Positions 44,192-53,978 are shown, counted from the stretch's first letter. The stretch is 64,000 nucleotides of DNA from Mucilaginibacter sp. (GCF_028288185.1 NZ_JAQBOF010000010.1:54759-118758), one strand, 5' to 3'. Notes: generated from the sequence alone by a model not told the origin. Program-made: numbers and translations.

Positions 44192-44613
44192 TGGATCTAA
44201 CTAAACCATCCGGATATTCGGGCACGCAATTGGTAAAGAAATTGGGTATTAAACCGGGCTTTAATATAGGTTTAATTAATGAACCGATTTATTATTTTGA
44301 TTTGCTTACAGATATGCCTGCTGATGTACAGTTAATAAAGGATGAAGGTGTTAAAAAAGACTTTATTCATTTCTTTACCAAACAGGAGAGCGAACTTTTA
44401 GAATTATTGCCGCTATTAAAGCAGGAGATTAAAGCCAACGGAATGATCTGGGTGTCATGGCCCAAAAAAGCATCGAAAGTTTTAACAGATATTACCGAAG
44501 ATACTATCCGCAACTATGCACTGCGCATTGGCCTGGTTGATATAAAAGTTTGCGCGGTTGATGAGGTATGGTCAGGCCTGAAACTGGTTATACCTATTAG
44601 GGATAGGGGATAA
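44191..44613 (+). CDS. DUF3052 family protein
   Basis: A 140-residue protein starting at the ATG at 44191 (MDLTKPSGYSGTQLVKKLGIKPG). A longer in-frame extension inside dinB is rejected. The SGYSGTxLxKKLGIK motif and the C-terminal VDIKVCAVDEVWSGLKLVIP are the DUF3052 signature. A middle segment, GMIWVSWPKKASK, is also typical. Function is unknown. It is translationally coupled to the DinB gene through TAATG. Confidence 0.85.
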   Translation: MDLTKPSGYSGTQLVKKLGIKPGFNIGLINEPIYYFDLLTDMPADVQLIKDEGVKKDFIHFFTKQESELLELLPLLKQEIKANGMIWVSWPKKASKVLTDITEDTIRNYALRIGLVDIKVCAVDEVWSGLKLVIPIRDRG

Positions 44614-44677
44614 TTATTGGCCAATGATAAATACGCTTAGTACCTAATCTTTAATCTTCGATCACTAATCTTTAACA

Positions 44678-45154
44678 TCAATCAAACGCCATTACATTTT
44701 TATCAGGGACTATTTGCATAATGTAATCTCTTTTAAGCGGGTCATAAGGTTGGGTATCATTCACCGTGATATAAATACTACAGAGATTTTTTATAAAATA
44801 GGTTTGTACATCGCCTATAGTGCCTTCCTTGTTAATATACTGTGATATAGAATTGTTTAACAACGTGTATTGCTCCACCTCGTTTGTTTCCAATTCCATA
44901 AATTGCTTTTTGCCATCGGCCCTTATGCTTAGGCTTACAAAGGTTCCGCCTTTTATAGTTAGTTTGTAAGTGCGATTTTTTGTTTTAACATTCTTTACTG
45001 TAGTAGTATATCCTTTGGCCGTTAAAAAAGTGTCAGCTTGCTCAAGGTTGTTATGTAACAAAAATTTAAGATCCTCGTACGATATCAGGTTTTTTTGCCC
45101 GAAGCAATAACTGGTATAGCCAATAAATAATAAACAAGTAAGTAGCTTTTTCAT
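44678..45154 (-). CDS. Secreted protein of unknown function
   Basis: A 158-residue exported protein with a signal peptide ending near YCFG. The mature part has an N-terminal helix (YEDLKFLLHNNLEQADTFLTAKGY) and beta-strands (GTFVSLSIRADGKKQFMELET). I do not recognise a family. The 104-nt gap to the divergent osmC gene holds both promoters. Confidence 0.7.
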   Translation of the reverse strand: MKKLLTCLLFIGYTSYCFGQKNLISYEDLKFLLHNNLEQADTFLTAKGYTTTVKNVKTKNRTYKLTIKGGTFVSLSIRADGKKQFMELETNEVEQYTLLNNSISQYINKEGTIGDVQTYFIKNLCSIYITVNDTQPYDPLKRDYIMQIVPDKNVMAFD

Positions 45155-45258
45155 ACGTGTATTTTACAGTAGGATGTTGTTAAAATTACAGAAATGTTGA
45201 TTTTGCGCAAAGTTTACTCCTGCAAAAGTTATAACTTAGCACACTTGTTACATAGATT

Positions 45259-45687
45259 ATGCCTACTATAAATTTAGAACGCGTGCATGGCGATTTTGGC
45301 TTTGCCGCAAGTGATGAAAACGGACATACCATAAAGATGGATAGCAGCCCCGAAAGTGGTGGCCAAAATTTTGGGGTGCGCCCTATGCAAATGCTGCTAA
45401 TGGGCCTGGGCGGCTGCTCGGCTATTGATGTGATAGCTATATTAAAGAAACAGCGCCAGGATGTTAAAGATTATAAAATGGTTATCAGCGGTGGCCGCGA
45501 AACAGGTAAAGAGCCTTCTTTATGGAAAGATGTTACCATCGAGTTTCATTTATACGGCGATATAGACCCGGATAAAGCCAGCCGCGCTGTTGATCTTTCA
45601 GTTAATAAATATTGTTCGGTTGCGGCTACTTTAGAAAAAGCCGGTGCCGAAATTAAAACGCAGGTGTTTGTACATCCTGCACAATAA
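45259..45687 (+). CDS. OsmC-family peroxiredoxin-like protein
   Basis: A 142-residue OsmC/Ohr-fold protein that reduces organic or inorganic peroxides using two cysteines. Cys53 (GLGGCSAID) and Cys119 (NKYCSVAATLEKAG) are both present. It is soluble and probably dimeric. It lies 19 nt upstream of metZ in the same direction, so the two may be co-transcribed, which fits thiol and sulfur metabolism loosely. No OhrR-type regulator is adjacent. Confidence 0.92.
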   Translation: MPTINLERVHGDFGFAASDENGHTIKMDSSPESGGQNFGVRPMQMLLMGLGGCSAIDVIAILKKQRQDVKDYKMVISGGRETGKEPSLWKDVTIEFHLYGDIDPDKASRAVDLSVNKYCSVAATLEKAGAEIKTQVFVHPAQ

Positions 45688-45706
45688 CTAATAAAACTAA
45701 TACTAA

Positions 45707-46888
45707 ATGTCATCTAAACTAGACCCTATAACCCAGGCTATACGCATTCAAACAGAAAGAACGCAACAGCAGGAACACTCTACACCACTATATTTAACCA
45801 GTAGCTTTGTTTTTGATGAAGCAGAGGCTATGCGCGCCGCATTTGCTGATGAAACCGATGATAATATTTACAGCCGTTTCAGCAATCCTAACGTTGATGA
45901 GTTTGTAGCTAAGATGTGCGCTTTAGAAGGTGCCGAAGCTGGCTTTGCAACTTCAACCGGCATGAGCGCTGTATTTGGGTCTTTCTTTGCATTACTTAAA
46001 CAAGGCGACCACTTAATAAGCTGTAGTTCTGTATTTGGCAGTACGTTTACCTTAGTTACCAAATATTTGCCTCGTTATGGCATTACCTGCACGTTGGTAC
46101 CAGCTAATGATGAAGCGGCTTGGGAAGCGGCCGTACAGCCTAATACGAAAATGATTTACCTTGAAACGCCAACTAACCCTCAATTAGAGATCTTGGATTT
46201 GGAGTGGGCCGGTAAATTTTCAAAAAAGCATAATCTTATTTTAAATGTAGATAACTGTTTTGCTACACCGCTGTTACAAAAACCTATTGAGTATGGTGCC
46301 GATCTGGTAGTACATTCGGCTACTAAATGGATTGACGGTCAGGGCAGGGTATTAGGTGGCATAGTTGTTGGCCGTGCCGATCTGATTAAAGAAATATACT
46401 TATTTTGCCGTAATACGGGCCCTGCATTAGCACCGTTTAACGCTTGGATATTAAGTAAGAGTTTAGAAACGCTTGATGTGCGCATGACCCGCCATTGCGA
46501 GAACGCGCTTACAGTTGCCCAAACCTTGCAAAGTAATCCGCATGTTTCGAAGGTGAAATATCCTTTCCTGGAAGGGCACCCGCAATTTGACATCGCCAAA
46601 AAACAAATGAAAATGGGCGGCGGTGTATTTTGTATGGAACTTAAAGGCGGCTTAGAAGCCGGTCGTAAATTTTTAGATGCTCTGCAAATGCTTTCGGTAA
46701 CAGCCAACCTGGGCGATACCCGCAGTATAGCATCGCATCCGGCAAGTACAACACACTCAAGGTTAACTGATGAGCAAAGATTAAGCGTTGGTATTACCCC
46801 CGGCCTTATCCGTATATCTACCGGTTTAGAAAAAGTAGAAGATATTATAGCTGATATTAATCAAGCTTTAGAAAAAAGTGCAGGTTAA
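45707..46888 (+). CDS. metZ: O-succinylhomoserine sulfhydrylase
   Basis: A 393-residue PLP enzyme of the trans-sulfuration family that makes homocysteine directly from sulfide and O-succinylhomoserine (or the acetyl form). The PLP lysine is Lys207 in VVHSATKWIDG. The YSRFSNPNVDEF block (55-66), STGMSAVFG (83-91) and ETPTNPQ (153-159) follow. The sequence fits MetZ better than the gamma-synthase at 10.6 kb, so the strain has two related enzymes. A cluster of small palindromes follows its stop. Confidence 0.9.
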   Translation: MSSKLDPITQAIRIQTERTQQQEHSTPLYLTSSFVFDEAEAMRAAFADETDDNIYSRFSNPNVDEFVAKMCALEGAEAGFATSTGMSAVFGSFFALLKQGDHLISCSSVFGSTFTLVTKYLPRYGITCTLVPANDEAAWEAAVQPNTKMIYLETPTNPQLEILDLEWAGKFSKKHNLILNVDNCFATPLLQKPIEYGADLVVHSATKWIDGQGRVLGGIVVGRADLIKEIYLFCRNTGPALAPFNAWILSKSLETLDVRMTRHCENALTVAQTLQSNPHVSKVKYPFLEGHPQFDIAKKQMKMGGGVFCMELKGGLEAGRKFLDALQMLSVTANLGDTRSIASHPASTTHSRLTDEQRLSVGITPGLIRISTGLEKVEDIIADINQALEKSAG

Positions 46889-46931
46889 TCTAGGAGTGTT
46901 CAAAAGATCAATATCACAAGAGGCGTAGCTT

Positions 46932-47095
46932 TTTTCAACAGGTTTTAACCCGTTGAAAAGATCAACATTAAATAACGAGTGCTATAGGCACGATGTATAT
47001 TTATATGGGCCGAACCTATGGTTCTTCATTTGCTTTGTCTTAAAACTCAACGGATTGAAATCCATTGCTATAATGTTGGCCGAGGCTAACGCCTC
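46932..47095. repeat. Cluster of five small palindromes (REP-like)
   Basis: Five hairpins in 164 nt fill the gap between metZ and the next gene. They are TTTTCAAC-x-GGTT/AACC-x-GTTGAAAA (46932-46959), GTGC/GCAC (46979-46991) and GAACC/GGTTC (47012-47024). CAA-x-GGAT/ATCC-x-TTG (47048-47067) and GAGGC/GCCTC (47082-47095) complete the set. Loops are 2-5 nt. The style matches dispersed REP-like elements of Bacteroidota, here as one copy, with no transposase of the RAYT type in the window. Confidence 0.65.
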
Positions 47096-47161
47096 TGATT
47101 GGGGAAGGGGTAGTCTGGATTTACAATAATTTGTATATTGCCTTCACTTAAACATTGAATC

Positions 47162-47623
47162 ATGAATTTTAAAACCTTACTCATAACGGCAGTTATTTTC
47201 TGCACGCCCTTGTTGTTAATTGCATCACGGCCGCCGAAAAAAAAGTTAGTGTCGGGATTTTATAAGGTAATTGACGAAAAGGGTATCCACTTGGAATTAA
47301 ATCATACCCATAAATATTATGATGTCGAGTCAACTCCGTTTGTAAGTACCAGGCATATCGTTTCTACAGCGGTAACTTTGGTAAAGTTTAATGGTACATC
47401 GCACCCAACACTAATGATTGTTTTTGATGCCGAAGGCGCAAGTGCCAATACCAAAGCATCATCAACAGGTTATAAACGAACAATAGGTTTGATTTTAAAT
47501 AATAAACTTAAACTGGCACCCAGTATGGTGGGCAATATCACCGGCAATAGTATAAACATATCCGGTGCATACACGCTTGAGCAGTTAAAGGATTTAAAGG
47601 CCGAAATTGATAAGTCTAAATAG
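47162..47623 (+). CDS. Secreted protein of unknown function
   Basis: A 153-residue exported protein with an N-terminal hydrophobic leader (FKTLLITAVIFCTPLLLIA). The mature part is beta-rich (KKLVSGFYKVIDEKGIHLELNHTHKYYDV) and ends in a charged helix (LEQLKDLKAEIDKSK). No family is recognised. It opens the hydrolase cluster on the plus strand, but no functional link is evident. The stop is 43 nt before the next gene. Confidence 0.7.
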   Translation: MNFKTLLITAVIFCTPLLLIASRPPKKKLVSGFYKVIDEKGIHLELNHTHKYYDVESTPFVSTRHIVSTAVTLVKFNGTSHPTLMIVFDAEGASANTKASSTGYKRTIGLILNNKLKLAPSMVGNITGNSINISGAYTLEQLKDLKAEIDKSK

Positions 47624-47666
47624 TTTCTAACACCTTGTATTCTGATCAGTCTTTAAAGTTATAATA

Positions 47667-49289
47667 ATGATAAAACAGGATGACCGGGTTTATGTGTTTA
47701 AGATTATAACCGCTTTAATTTTACTGTGTTTTTATACAATTAAACTACAAGCACAGGCAAATTTTGTACTTAAAGCACCTGATTATAAATTCTATATTGA
47801 CCGCTTTAACCGCGAGGATGACGAAATATATAAAGAGCACTTCACTAATGATTCTGCCTGGGCTTTTTTAAGTCAAAACATACCGCTGCTTGATTGCCCG
47901 GATAAAGATATTGAACTTACCTACTATTTTCGCTGGTGGGCTTATCGTAAACATATCAAACTTACGGCAGATGGCTATGTGATCACGGAGTTTTTGCCGC
48001 AAGTGCCATGGTCTGGTAAATATAATACAATAAGCTGCGCTTTAGGACACCAGATTTATGAAGGGCGCTGGCTTAAAAATGAAATATACCTGAAAGATAA
48101 TACGCTCTTTTGGCTCAAAAAAGGAGGCGATCTGCGCAGCTATAGTAATTGGCTATCTGATGCGCTTTGGGCAAATTATGAAGTTGATCCTGATGCTACC
48201 TATATCAAAGCATTGTTGCCGGACTTGGTTGAAAATTATAAAAAGTGGCAAACGGGCAAAAACTACCATAATCAATTTATGGGTAAAAATGCAGATGGAT
48301 TATTCAGTAGTATAGACGACCGTGATGGCATGGAAATGTCTATTGGCGGGAGTGGGGAAAGACCTACCATTAACGCTTATATGTATGGCGATGCAATAGC
48401 GATAGCTAAAATCGCAAATTTGAAAGGTGATAGCGCTACAGAAAAAGAATTTAAACAAAAAGCAGATTCATTAAAAACACTTATACTGGCTAAACTTTGG
48501 GATAGTAATGATTCCTTTTTTAAAGTACTACCTTATGGCAAACAGAACCTGGTGGCTGTAAAAGAGATCATGGGTTACACTCCCTGGTATTTTAACCTAC
48601 CTCCGGATGATAAAGGTTATGACGCGGCTTGGAAATATATCAAATCGGAGAAAGGTTTCTTTGCCCCATACGGCCTAACAAGTGCCGAACAGGATGATCC
48701 CGGTTTTAAATTGGCTTATACCGGTCATGAATGTCAGTGGAACGGCCCCAGCTGGCCATTTTCAACATCTGTTACACTTACCGCCCTGGCCAATGTTTTG
48801 AATAACTATAATCAAACAACGGTAACAGCCTCAAACTACTATGATCAGTTAAGTATTTATGCCAAATCACAACGACGCATTGACAAAGATGGGAAAGTGA
48901 TACCCTGGATAGATGAAGTGTTGAACCCTTATACCGGCGATTGGATATCGCGCACTATATTACAAGGCTTAAACTTTCCTCCGGGTTTAGGCGGCAGGGA
49001 GCGCGGAAAAGATTATAATCATTCGACTTACTGCGACCTGGTTATTTCCGGGCTGATTGGTTTGCGCCCGCAAAGTAATAATAAGGTTATAATTAACCCG
49101 CTGATCCCAAAAAACAAGTGGGATTGGTTTTGCCTGGATAATATTACCTATCATGGTAAAACATTAACCATACTTTATGACAAATTTGGAAACAAGTATA
49201 AAAAAGGACAGGGCCTGATGTGTTTTGTTGACGGTAAGTTAATGGCGCGTTCTGCCGATATTAAGAAAATGGTTTTCTTTCTTAGATAG
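47667..49289 (+). CDS. Secreted MGH1-like (alpha/alpha)6 glycoside hydrolase
   Basis: A 540-residue exported protein with an N-terminal hydrophobic segment (residues 11-30, ending LQAQ). The rest is an (alpha/alpha)6-barrel hydrolase of the MGH1/trehalase-like type. Signature stretches are FRWWAYRKHI, GLFSSIDDRDGMEMSIGGSG with acidic candidates, and GHECQWNGPSWPFSTSVTL near residue 355. HSTYCDLVISGL and the C-terminal strands follow. Members act on mannosylglycerate, trehalose or other alpha-glycosides, and the actual substrate is unknown. It is the first glycosidase of the 47-60 kb cluster. Confidence 0.85.
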   Translation: MIKQDDRVYVFKIITALILLCFYTIKLQAQANFVLKAPDYKFYIDRFNREDDEIYKEHFTNDSAWAFLSQNIPLLDCPDKDIELTYYFRWWAYRKHIKLTADGYVITEFLPQVPWSGKYNTISCALGHQIYEGRWLKNEIYLKDNTLFWLKKGGDLRSYSNWLSDALWANYEVDPDATYIKALLPDLVENYKKWQTGKNYHNQFMGKNADGLFSSIDDRDGMEMSIGGSGERPTINAYMYGDAIAIAKIANLKGDSATEKEFKQKADSLKTLILAKLWDSNDSFFKVLPYGKQNLVAVKEIMGYTPWYFNLPPDDKGYDAAWKYIKSEKGFFAPYGLTSAEQDDPGFKLAYTGHECQWNGPSWPFSTSVTLTALANVLNNYNQTTVTASNYYDQLSIYAKSQRRIDKDGKVIPWIDEVLNPYTGDWISRTILQGLNFPPGLGGRERGKDYNHSTYCDLVISGLIGLRPQSNNKVIINPLIPKNKWDWFCLDNITYHGKTLTILYDKFGNKYKKGQGLMCFVDGKLMARSADIKKMVFFLR

Positions 49290-49468
49290 CTAAAGGTGCT
49301 CTGTCTTCCCAGAGAAAAATATACAACCAAGATGCCACGTACACATGATAAAATAATCCATTATTAACGCTGTATAGTCCATTTAATTTCAATATATTAT
49401 TTTTAGATTGCCTACCATTATTAGTATTGTTGCCCGAGTTTAAACCTTTCCAAATTAATAAAAAACCG

Positions 49469-51406
49469 ATGAGAAAACATGTCCTCTGCTTTGCGGCAAT
49501 GCTTTTTATTGCGTTGAATATTGACGCACAAACAACGATCTCTTTAAATGCAAATGATAAAGGAAGGGTTTTTGAAGGGATCGGGGCTGTTAGCGCCGGG
49601 GCTTCAACTCGCAATCTGGTCGATTACCCTGAAAAGCAACGCGCCGAGGTACTTGATTTTTTATTCAAACCAAAGTTTGGGGCAGGCTTTCAGCATCTTA
49701 AAGTTGAAATAGGGAGCGGCGAAAATTCAACTTGCGGCAGTGAACCTTCTCACGCTATCACCCGAGAAGAATTACTTGACCCTAAACCCCGGGGTTATGA
49801 GTTTTGGCTGATGGCTGAAGCGCGTAAACGCAACCCGAATATTATACTAGACTGTCTTCCATGGGGTTACCCTAGTTGGGTTGGTAAACGGTTTTCGCAG
49901 GAGTCTGCTGATTGGTTTGTTTCATTTTTGGAAGTTGCCCGCAAACACTATGGGCTGGATATAAACTGGGTATCTGCGGCCCAAAACGAAAATGGAACTG
50001 ATTTGAACTGGATAGCCAAATACTTGCGCCCAACATTAGATGCCCATGGTTTTTCAAAAGTGAAACTTCAAGCTCCGGATGATGACAGTGAATATTGGCA
50101 GGTATTTGATCAACTTGAAAAGAACCCTGAATATAACCACTTGATTGACGCTGTTGGTTATCATTATGTGGACGGTCGCGAGCCGTGGCAGATTGATCAG
50201 AAAACAGGCCGCGATGCGACAGAGAAAGCCAAGCAATCAGGCAAACCGCTGTGGGCCACCGAGGAATGGAGTCAGTCGGGGCAGGAGTGGGGAGGAAAAG
50301 GGGCCCTCTACCTGGCCCGGTTAATGAATAAACTATATACGCGAGATCGTATTACAAAATACGAGATTTGGTGCCCTGTTGATGGTATTTATGACCAAAT
50401 TATTTGGGCTAATACAGGTGCAATACAGGCCGACTCGCCGTGGAGCGGCCATTATACCGTGTGGCCATCGGTATGGGCATTGGCCCATACAACCCAATTT
50501 GCCCAACCTGGCTGGGTATATATGGACGGAGCTTGCGGGCAATTTGATATTAATACCTGGCGCGGTAGCCATGTGGCAATGCGGGATCCGAAAACCGGCG
50601 ATTGGTCGGTTATCATAGTCACCGGAGAAAAACGGAGGGTAAAGCTCGATATTGGTAAAGGGCTTAAAAACGGACCTGTTTATTTATGGAAATCAACAGA
50701 AAAAGAACAGTTTATCAGGCAAAAGCCACTGCGGTTAAATAAGAACTCTATTGAAATAGAATTGGAGCCTGATGCAATTTATACCTTAACCAGTACCACC
50801 GGGCAAACAAAAGGCACATTTGGTACGCCGCCGGCAAGTAAGCCATTTCCTTTTCCATATATAGAGGATTTTAGTAACTATGCCCCCGGCCAAACGCCAC
50901 GATATTTCTCAGATCAGAAAGGTACTTTCGAAACCTATCAGTATCCGGGCGGTGGAATGTGCCTGGCGCAGATCGTGCCCGATCAGGGAATTTTATGGTA
51001 TAACAACTGGTTATTGAAACCACACTCGTTATTTGGCGACGCTAACTGGCAAAATTATACCATTGAAGGTAACGTTTTATTGGAAGGTGGTGATGTGGAG
51101 ATAGGCGGACGCTACGCCGATAGAAATAAGCTGGGTTTTCGCTGGATACTTACCCGGGACGGGCGGTGGCAACTAAACTGGCAATACACCACGCTCGCTT
51201 CGGGCCAGATCGAGAACTTCAAACCTTCGGATTGGCACCAACTCCGCCTGGAAATGAATGGTGACCAGGTTACCGGGTTTGTGGATGGCCATAAAATGAC
51301 AACCGTTACGAGCAAATCAGGCTTAAAAGGTATGGCTTTCATTGCAAGCACCTATAATCATAATTTGTTTGATAATATTCATGTAAAGGCATTAGCTGCT
51401 GAATGA
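49469..51406 (+). CDS. Secreted GH59 galactocerebrosidase-like hydrolase
   Basis: A 645-residue exported protein starting at ATG 49469, chosen because the signal peptide (MRKHVLCFAAMLFIALNIDAQ) follows directly. An upstream in-frame TTG would add 14 residues before it. The TIM-barrel domain carries the acid/base Glu174 in AAQNENG and the nucleophile Glu in LWATEEWS (about 265-266), as in GALC. A C-terminal beta-sandwich/lectin-like domain (about 480-645, with FEDFSNYAPGQTP-type start) resembles that of GALC. Substrates are beta-galactosides, and the natural one is unknown. Confidence 0.9.
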   Translation: MRKHVLCFAAMLFIALNIDAQTTISLNANDKGRVFEGIGAVSAGASTRNLVDYPEKQRAEVLDFLFKPKFGAGFQHLKVEIGSGENSTCGSEPSHAITREELLDPKPRGYEFWLMAEARKRNPNIILDCLPWGYPSWVGKRFSQESADWFVSFLEVARKHYGLDINWVSAAQNENGTDLNWIAKYLRPTLDAHGFSKVKLQAPDDDSEYWQVFDQLEKNPEYNHLIDAVGYHYVDGREPWQIDQKTGRDATEKAKQSGKPLWATEEWSQSGQEWGGKGALYLARLMNKLYTRDRITKYEIWCPVDGIYDQIIWANTGAIQADSPWSGHYTVWPSVWALAHTTQFAQPGWVYMDGACGQFDINTWRGSHVAMRDPKTGDWSVIIVTGEKRRVKLDIGKGLKNGPVYLWKSTEKEQFIRQKPLRLNKNSIEIELEPDAIYTLTSTTGQTKGTFGTPPASKPFPFPYIEDFSNYAPGQTPRYFSDQKGTFETYQYPGGGMCLAQIVPDQGILWYNNWLLKPHSLFGDANWQNYTIEGNVLLEGGDVEIGGRYADRNKLGFRWILTRDGRWQLNWQYTTLASGQIENFKPSDWHQLRLEMNGDQVTGFVDGHKMTTVTSKSGLKGMAFIASTYNHNLFDNIHVKALAAE

Positions 51407-51525
51407 TAGCTATTGGGTTGGCGAAATCCGGACTAATGGAGATACCTGATTTATGCAATTAATTAATTGATAAAATCAATTAATTAGCTAATTTCAGAGA
51501 TTATAAGCCACTTTATTTCCCAGCC

Positions 51526-53832
51526 ATGGATAGACGATTTTTACCCTTATTATTGAGCTTGTTTTTTATAAACAGCACTGTGTCGCCAGCACAGGTCAGG
51601 CAACCATCAGCTAATATTCTGGCCGTCTCGAATGATGTCAAATGGCATACTTTGGGTAACGATGAAAATAGCTCAATGCCTTTGGGTAACGGTGATATTG
51701 CCGCCAATGTCTGGACCGAAAAGAATGGCGATATCGTATTGCTAATTGCTAAATCTGATGCGTGGGCAGAGACTGCAAATCTCTTTAAAATTGGCCGCGT
51801 TCGCGTAAAATTAACGCCGAATCCATTTGCGGATACGGTTGATTTTACACAAGTACTACGATTGGAAAGCGGTACGCTTGAAATTAAACGTGGCACGAAC
51901 ACAGTGTTGGTCTGGATCGATGCCAATCACCCGGTGATCCACGTGCAGGCAATGCTGGCTAGTGCCGGCAACATGAGTGCCGGGCTTGAAATGTGGCGCA
52001 AGGTGCAAGCTGACGGCGTTTCTTTAGCAGCAGGTTCGGATTTTTCATCAGTTATGAACGGCGACCGTCAACCTAAATTAAAACCTGATTTTGTTTTTCC
52101 TGTAACGAAAAACCGTCTGGCCTGGTGCCATTACAATGCTGATAGTTATTATCCGTACATACTCAAACAACAACACCTGGAAAGCTTAACAAATAAATAC
52201 CCGGACCCGCTTTATCAGCGTTGCTTTGGCGCGTTGTTAACCGGCCCCGGGCTTGTCAAACAGGATGACCGTACTTTAAAGTCGGCCAAGGCAGGGCGAC
52301 AGTTGCAGCTCGATATTGTAGCGCTTACGGGTATTAAATCAGCTTCGCCCGCCGGCTGGAACAATAAAATCAATGCGTTGGCTAACACCCTTGCCGGCTA
52401 CGACTCACGCAACTTGCGCAAGTCTCATGAACAATGGTGGTCTGATTTTTGGAATCGTAGTTGGATCCATGTAACCGGAACCGATGACGCTAAAAAAGTT
52501 TCGCAAGGTTATGCTATGCAACGCTATATGATTGCGGCATCCTCGCGCGGCGAGTCTGCCGTAAAATTTAACGGCGGCTTATTCACCGTAGGGCATGATA
52601 TGGCCGAAGGCGTGAAACAAAACAAAACCAACTATGACCCCGATTTTCGCGAATGGGGCGAGGCTTATTGGAACCAAAATAACCGTTTGTTTTACTGGCC
52701 ATTGGTGATGACCGGGGATAACGATTTGCTAAAACCCTGGTTTGACATGTATTTAAACCACCTGGATTTTGCTAAGGCCCGCAACTTTTTATACTATCAT
52801 CATGATGGTGCAAGTTTCCCTGAAACCATGGAATTTTATGGGGTACCAAGGATGGACGATTTTGGAGGAAATAACCCTACCAATGAGATCCAAAGCCGCT
52901 GGCAGCGCTATCATGTACAGGGCACCCTTGAAGTAATTGCCGAAATGCTTGACCAATATGATTATTACGGTGGCAAAGCATTTGCCCGGTCGTCTATAGT
53001 GCCGTTTGCCGATGCCATCATTACTTACTATGATAAACACTGGCAAAGGGACGCTAATGGTAAGATCTATATGTACCCTATGCAGTCGCTTGAAACCTAT
53101 CAGCTTACAGCGGCTAATCCTACACCGGATATCGCGGGCCTGATGAGTGTCATCCCGCGTTTACTGGCACTTCCGTCTGAGATGACCACCCAGCAACAGC
53201 GCGACAACTGGTCGCGCGTGCTTCGTGATCTGCCGCCACTGCCGATGGGTAAAACCGTTAAAGGCAAAATACCTGCATTTGGCGAAGGCGATACCGACGG
53301 CAAGGCAGTCATTTTGCCTGCAGAAAAATACGGTAAAACAGAAAATAGCGAAAACCCGGAACTTTATACCACTTTTCCGTACCGTATTTACGGCGTAGGG
53401 AAACCTAACCTTGAACTGGCGCTTAATACATTTGCCGCCAGGCATTTCCCGGCAAACACCTGCTGGGGGCAGGATGGCACCCAAGCATCTATACTCGGCC
53501 TTACCAATGTGGCAAAAAAAGCGGCCATTGCCGAATTTACCAATTACGGCAAAGATGATTTTCTATGGTTTTGGAGGGCTGACCATGATTGGAACCCCGA
53601 TTTTGACAACGGCGGTTCGGGTATGATCACGCTTCAAAACATGCTGATGCAATGTGATGGCAAGCGGATACAGCTAACCCCCGCATGGCCGGCAGACTGG
53701 ACCGCCGACTTTAAACTCCATGCACCCGGTAATACTACTGTTAAAGGGCATGTAGAAAAAGGCAAGCTATCCAACTTGCAGGTAATACCTGCAAGCAGAG
53801 CAAAAGATGTGGTGCTTGTGGCTTCGAAATGA
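51526..53832 (+). CDS. Secreted DUF5703 (alpha/alpha)6 hydrolase, GH95-like
   Basis: A 768-residue exported protein. It has a signal peptide, a DUF5703 beta-sandwich (about 35-270: LGNDENSSMPLGNGDIAANVWTEKNGDIVLLIAKSDAWAE) and an (alpha/alpha)6 catalytic domain. The latter includes WWSDFWNRSWI, FNGGLFTVGHDM and CWGQDGTQASILGL. A C-terminal beta-domain ends it (IQLTPAWPADWTADFKLHAPG). The layout matches GH95-type alpha-L-fucosidases or galactosidases, but family assignment beyond DUF5703 is uncertain. It is transcribed convergently with DUF6282 across the AGTGATTCA hairpin. Confidence 0.85.
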   Translation: MDRRFLPLLLSLFFINSTVSPAQVRQPSANILAVSNDVKWHTLGNDENSSMPLGNGDIAANVWTEKNGDIVLLIAKSDAWAETANLFKIGRVRVKLTPNPFADTVDFTQVLRLESGTLEIKRGTNTVLVWIDANHPVIHVQAMLASAGNMSAGLEMWRKVQADGVSLAAGSDFSSVMNGDRQPKLKPDFVFPVTKNRLAWCHYNADSYYPYILKQQHLESLTNKYPDPLYQRCFGALLTGPGLVKQDDRTLKSAKAGRQLQLDIVALTGIKSASPAGWNNKINALANTLAGYDSRNLRKSHEQWWSDFWNRSWIHVTGTDDAKKVSQGYAMQRYMIAASSRGESAVKFNGGLFTVGHDMAEGVKQNKTNYDPDFREWGEAYWNQNNRLFYWPLVMTGDNDLLKPWFDMYLNHLDFAKARNFLYYHHDGASFPETMEFYGVPRMDDFGGNNPTNEIQSRWQRYHVQGTLEVIAEMLDQYDYYGGKAFARSSIVPFADAIITYYDKHWQRDANGKIYMYPMQSLETYQLTAANPTPDIAGLMSVIPRLLALPSEMTTQQQRDNWSRVLRDLPPLPMGKTVKGKIPAFGEGDTDGKAVILPAEKYGKTENSENPELYTTFPYRIYGVGKPNLELALNTFAARHFPANTCWGQDGTQASILGLTNVAKKAAIAEFTNYGKDDFLWFWRADHDWNPDFDNGGSGMITLQNMLMQCDGKRIQLTPAWPADWTADFKLHAPGNTTVKGHVEKGKLSNLQVIPASRAKDVVLVASK

Positions 53833-53930
53833 TCTTCGGGGTTAATGTTGAATTTTTAATAGAGCCATAAATTCAATCAAGTATTAACAATCAAAAGTGT
53901 AAACTTTTTTAGGACGGGTCACTTACAAGT

Positions 53931-53978
53931 AAAAAGTGATTCAGGTGATTCAAAGTGATTCACTTTTTATGAATCACT
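53931..53978. repeat. AGTGATTCA repeats with perfect hairpin
   Basis: GTGATTCA copies at 53936-53943, 53945-53952 and 53955-53962 end in a 9-bp perfect hairpin: AGTGATTCA (53954-53962) with TGAATCACT (53970-53978), loop CTTTTTA. It lies between convergent genes. Bases 53931-53964 match 2542-2575 with one substitution. It may act as a terminator for both genes. Confidence 0.8.

Noticed and set aside
43757..44613. Toxin-antitoxin pair (DinB and DUF3052)
   Set aside because: Both proteins match non-toxin families with metal or unknown roles. Coupling alone is not evidence of a toxin-antitoxin system.
45688..45706. SAM riboswitch before metZ or the other PLP enzyme
   Set aside because: The osmC-metZ gap is only 19 nt, and the gap before the PLP enzyme at 10.6 kb is taken up by the REP-like palindrome. 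No SAM-riboswitch structure fits either.
49282..49614. 110-codon minus-strand ORF upstream of GH59
   Set aside because: It overlaps the GH59 promoter and signal peptide in antisense and has no recognisable features.
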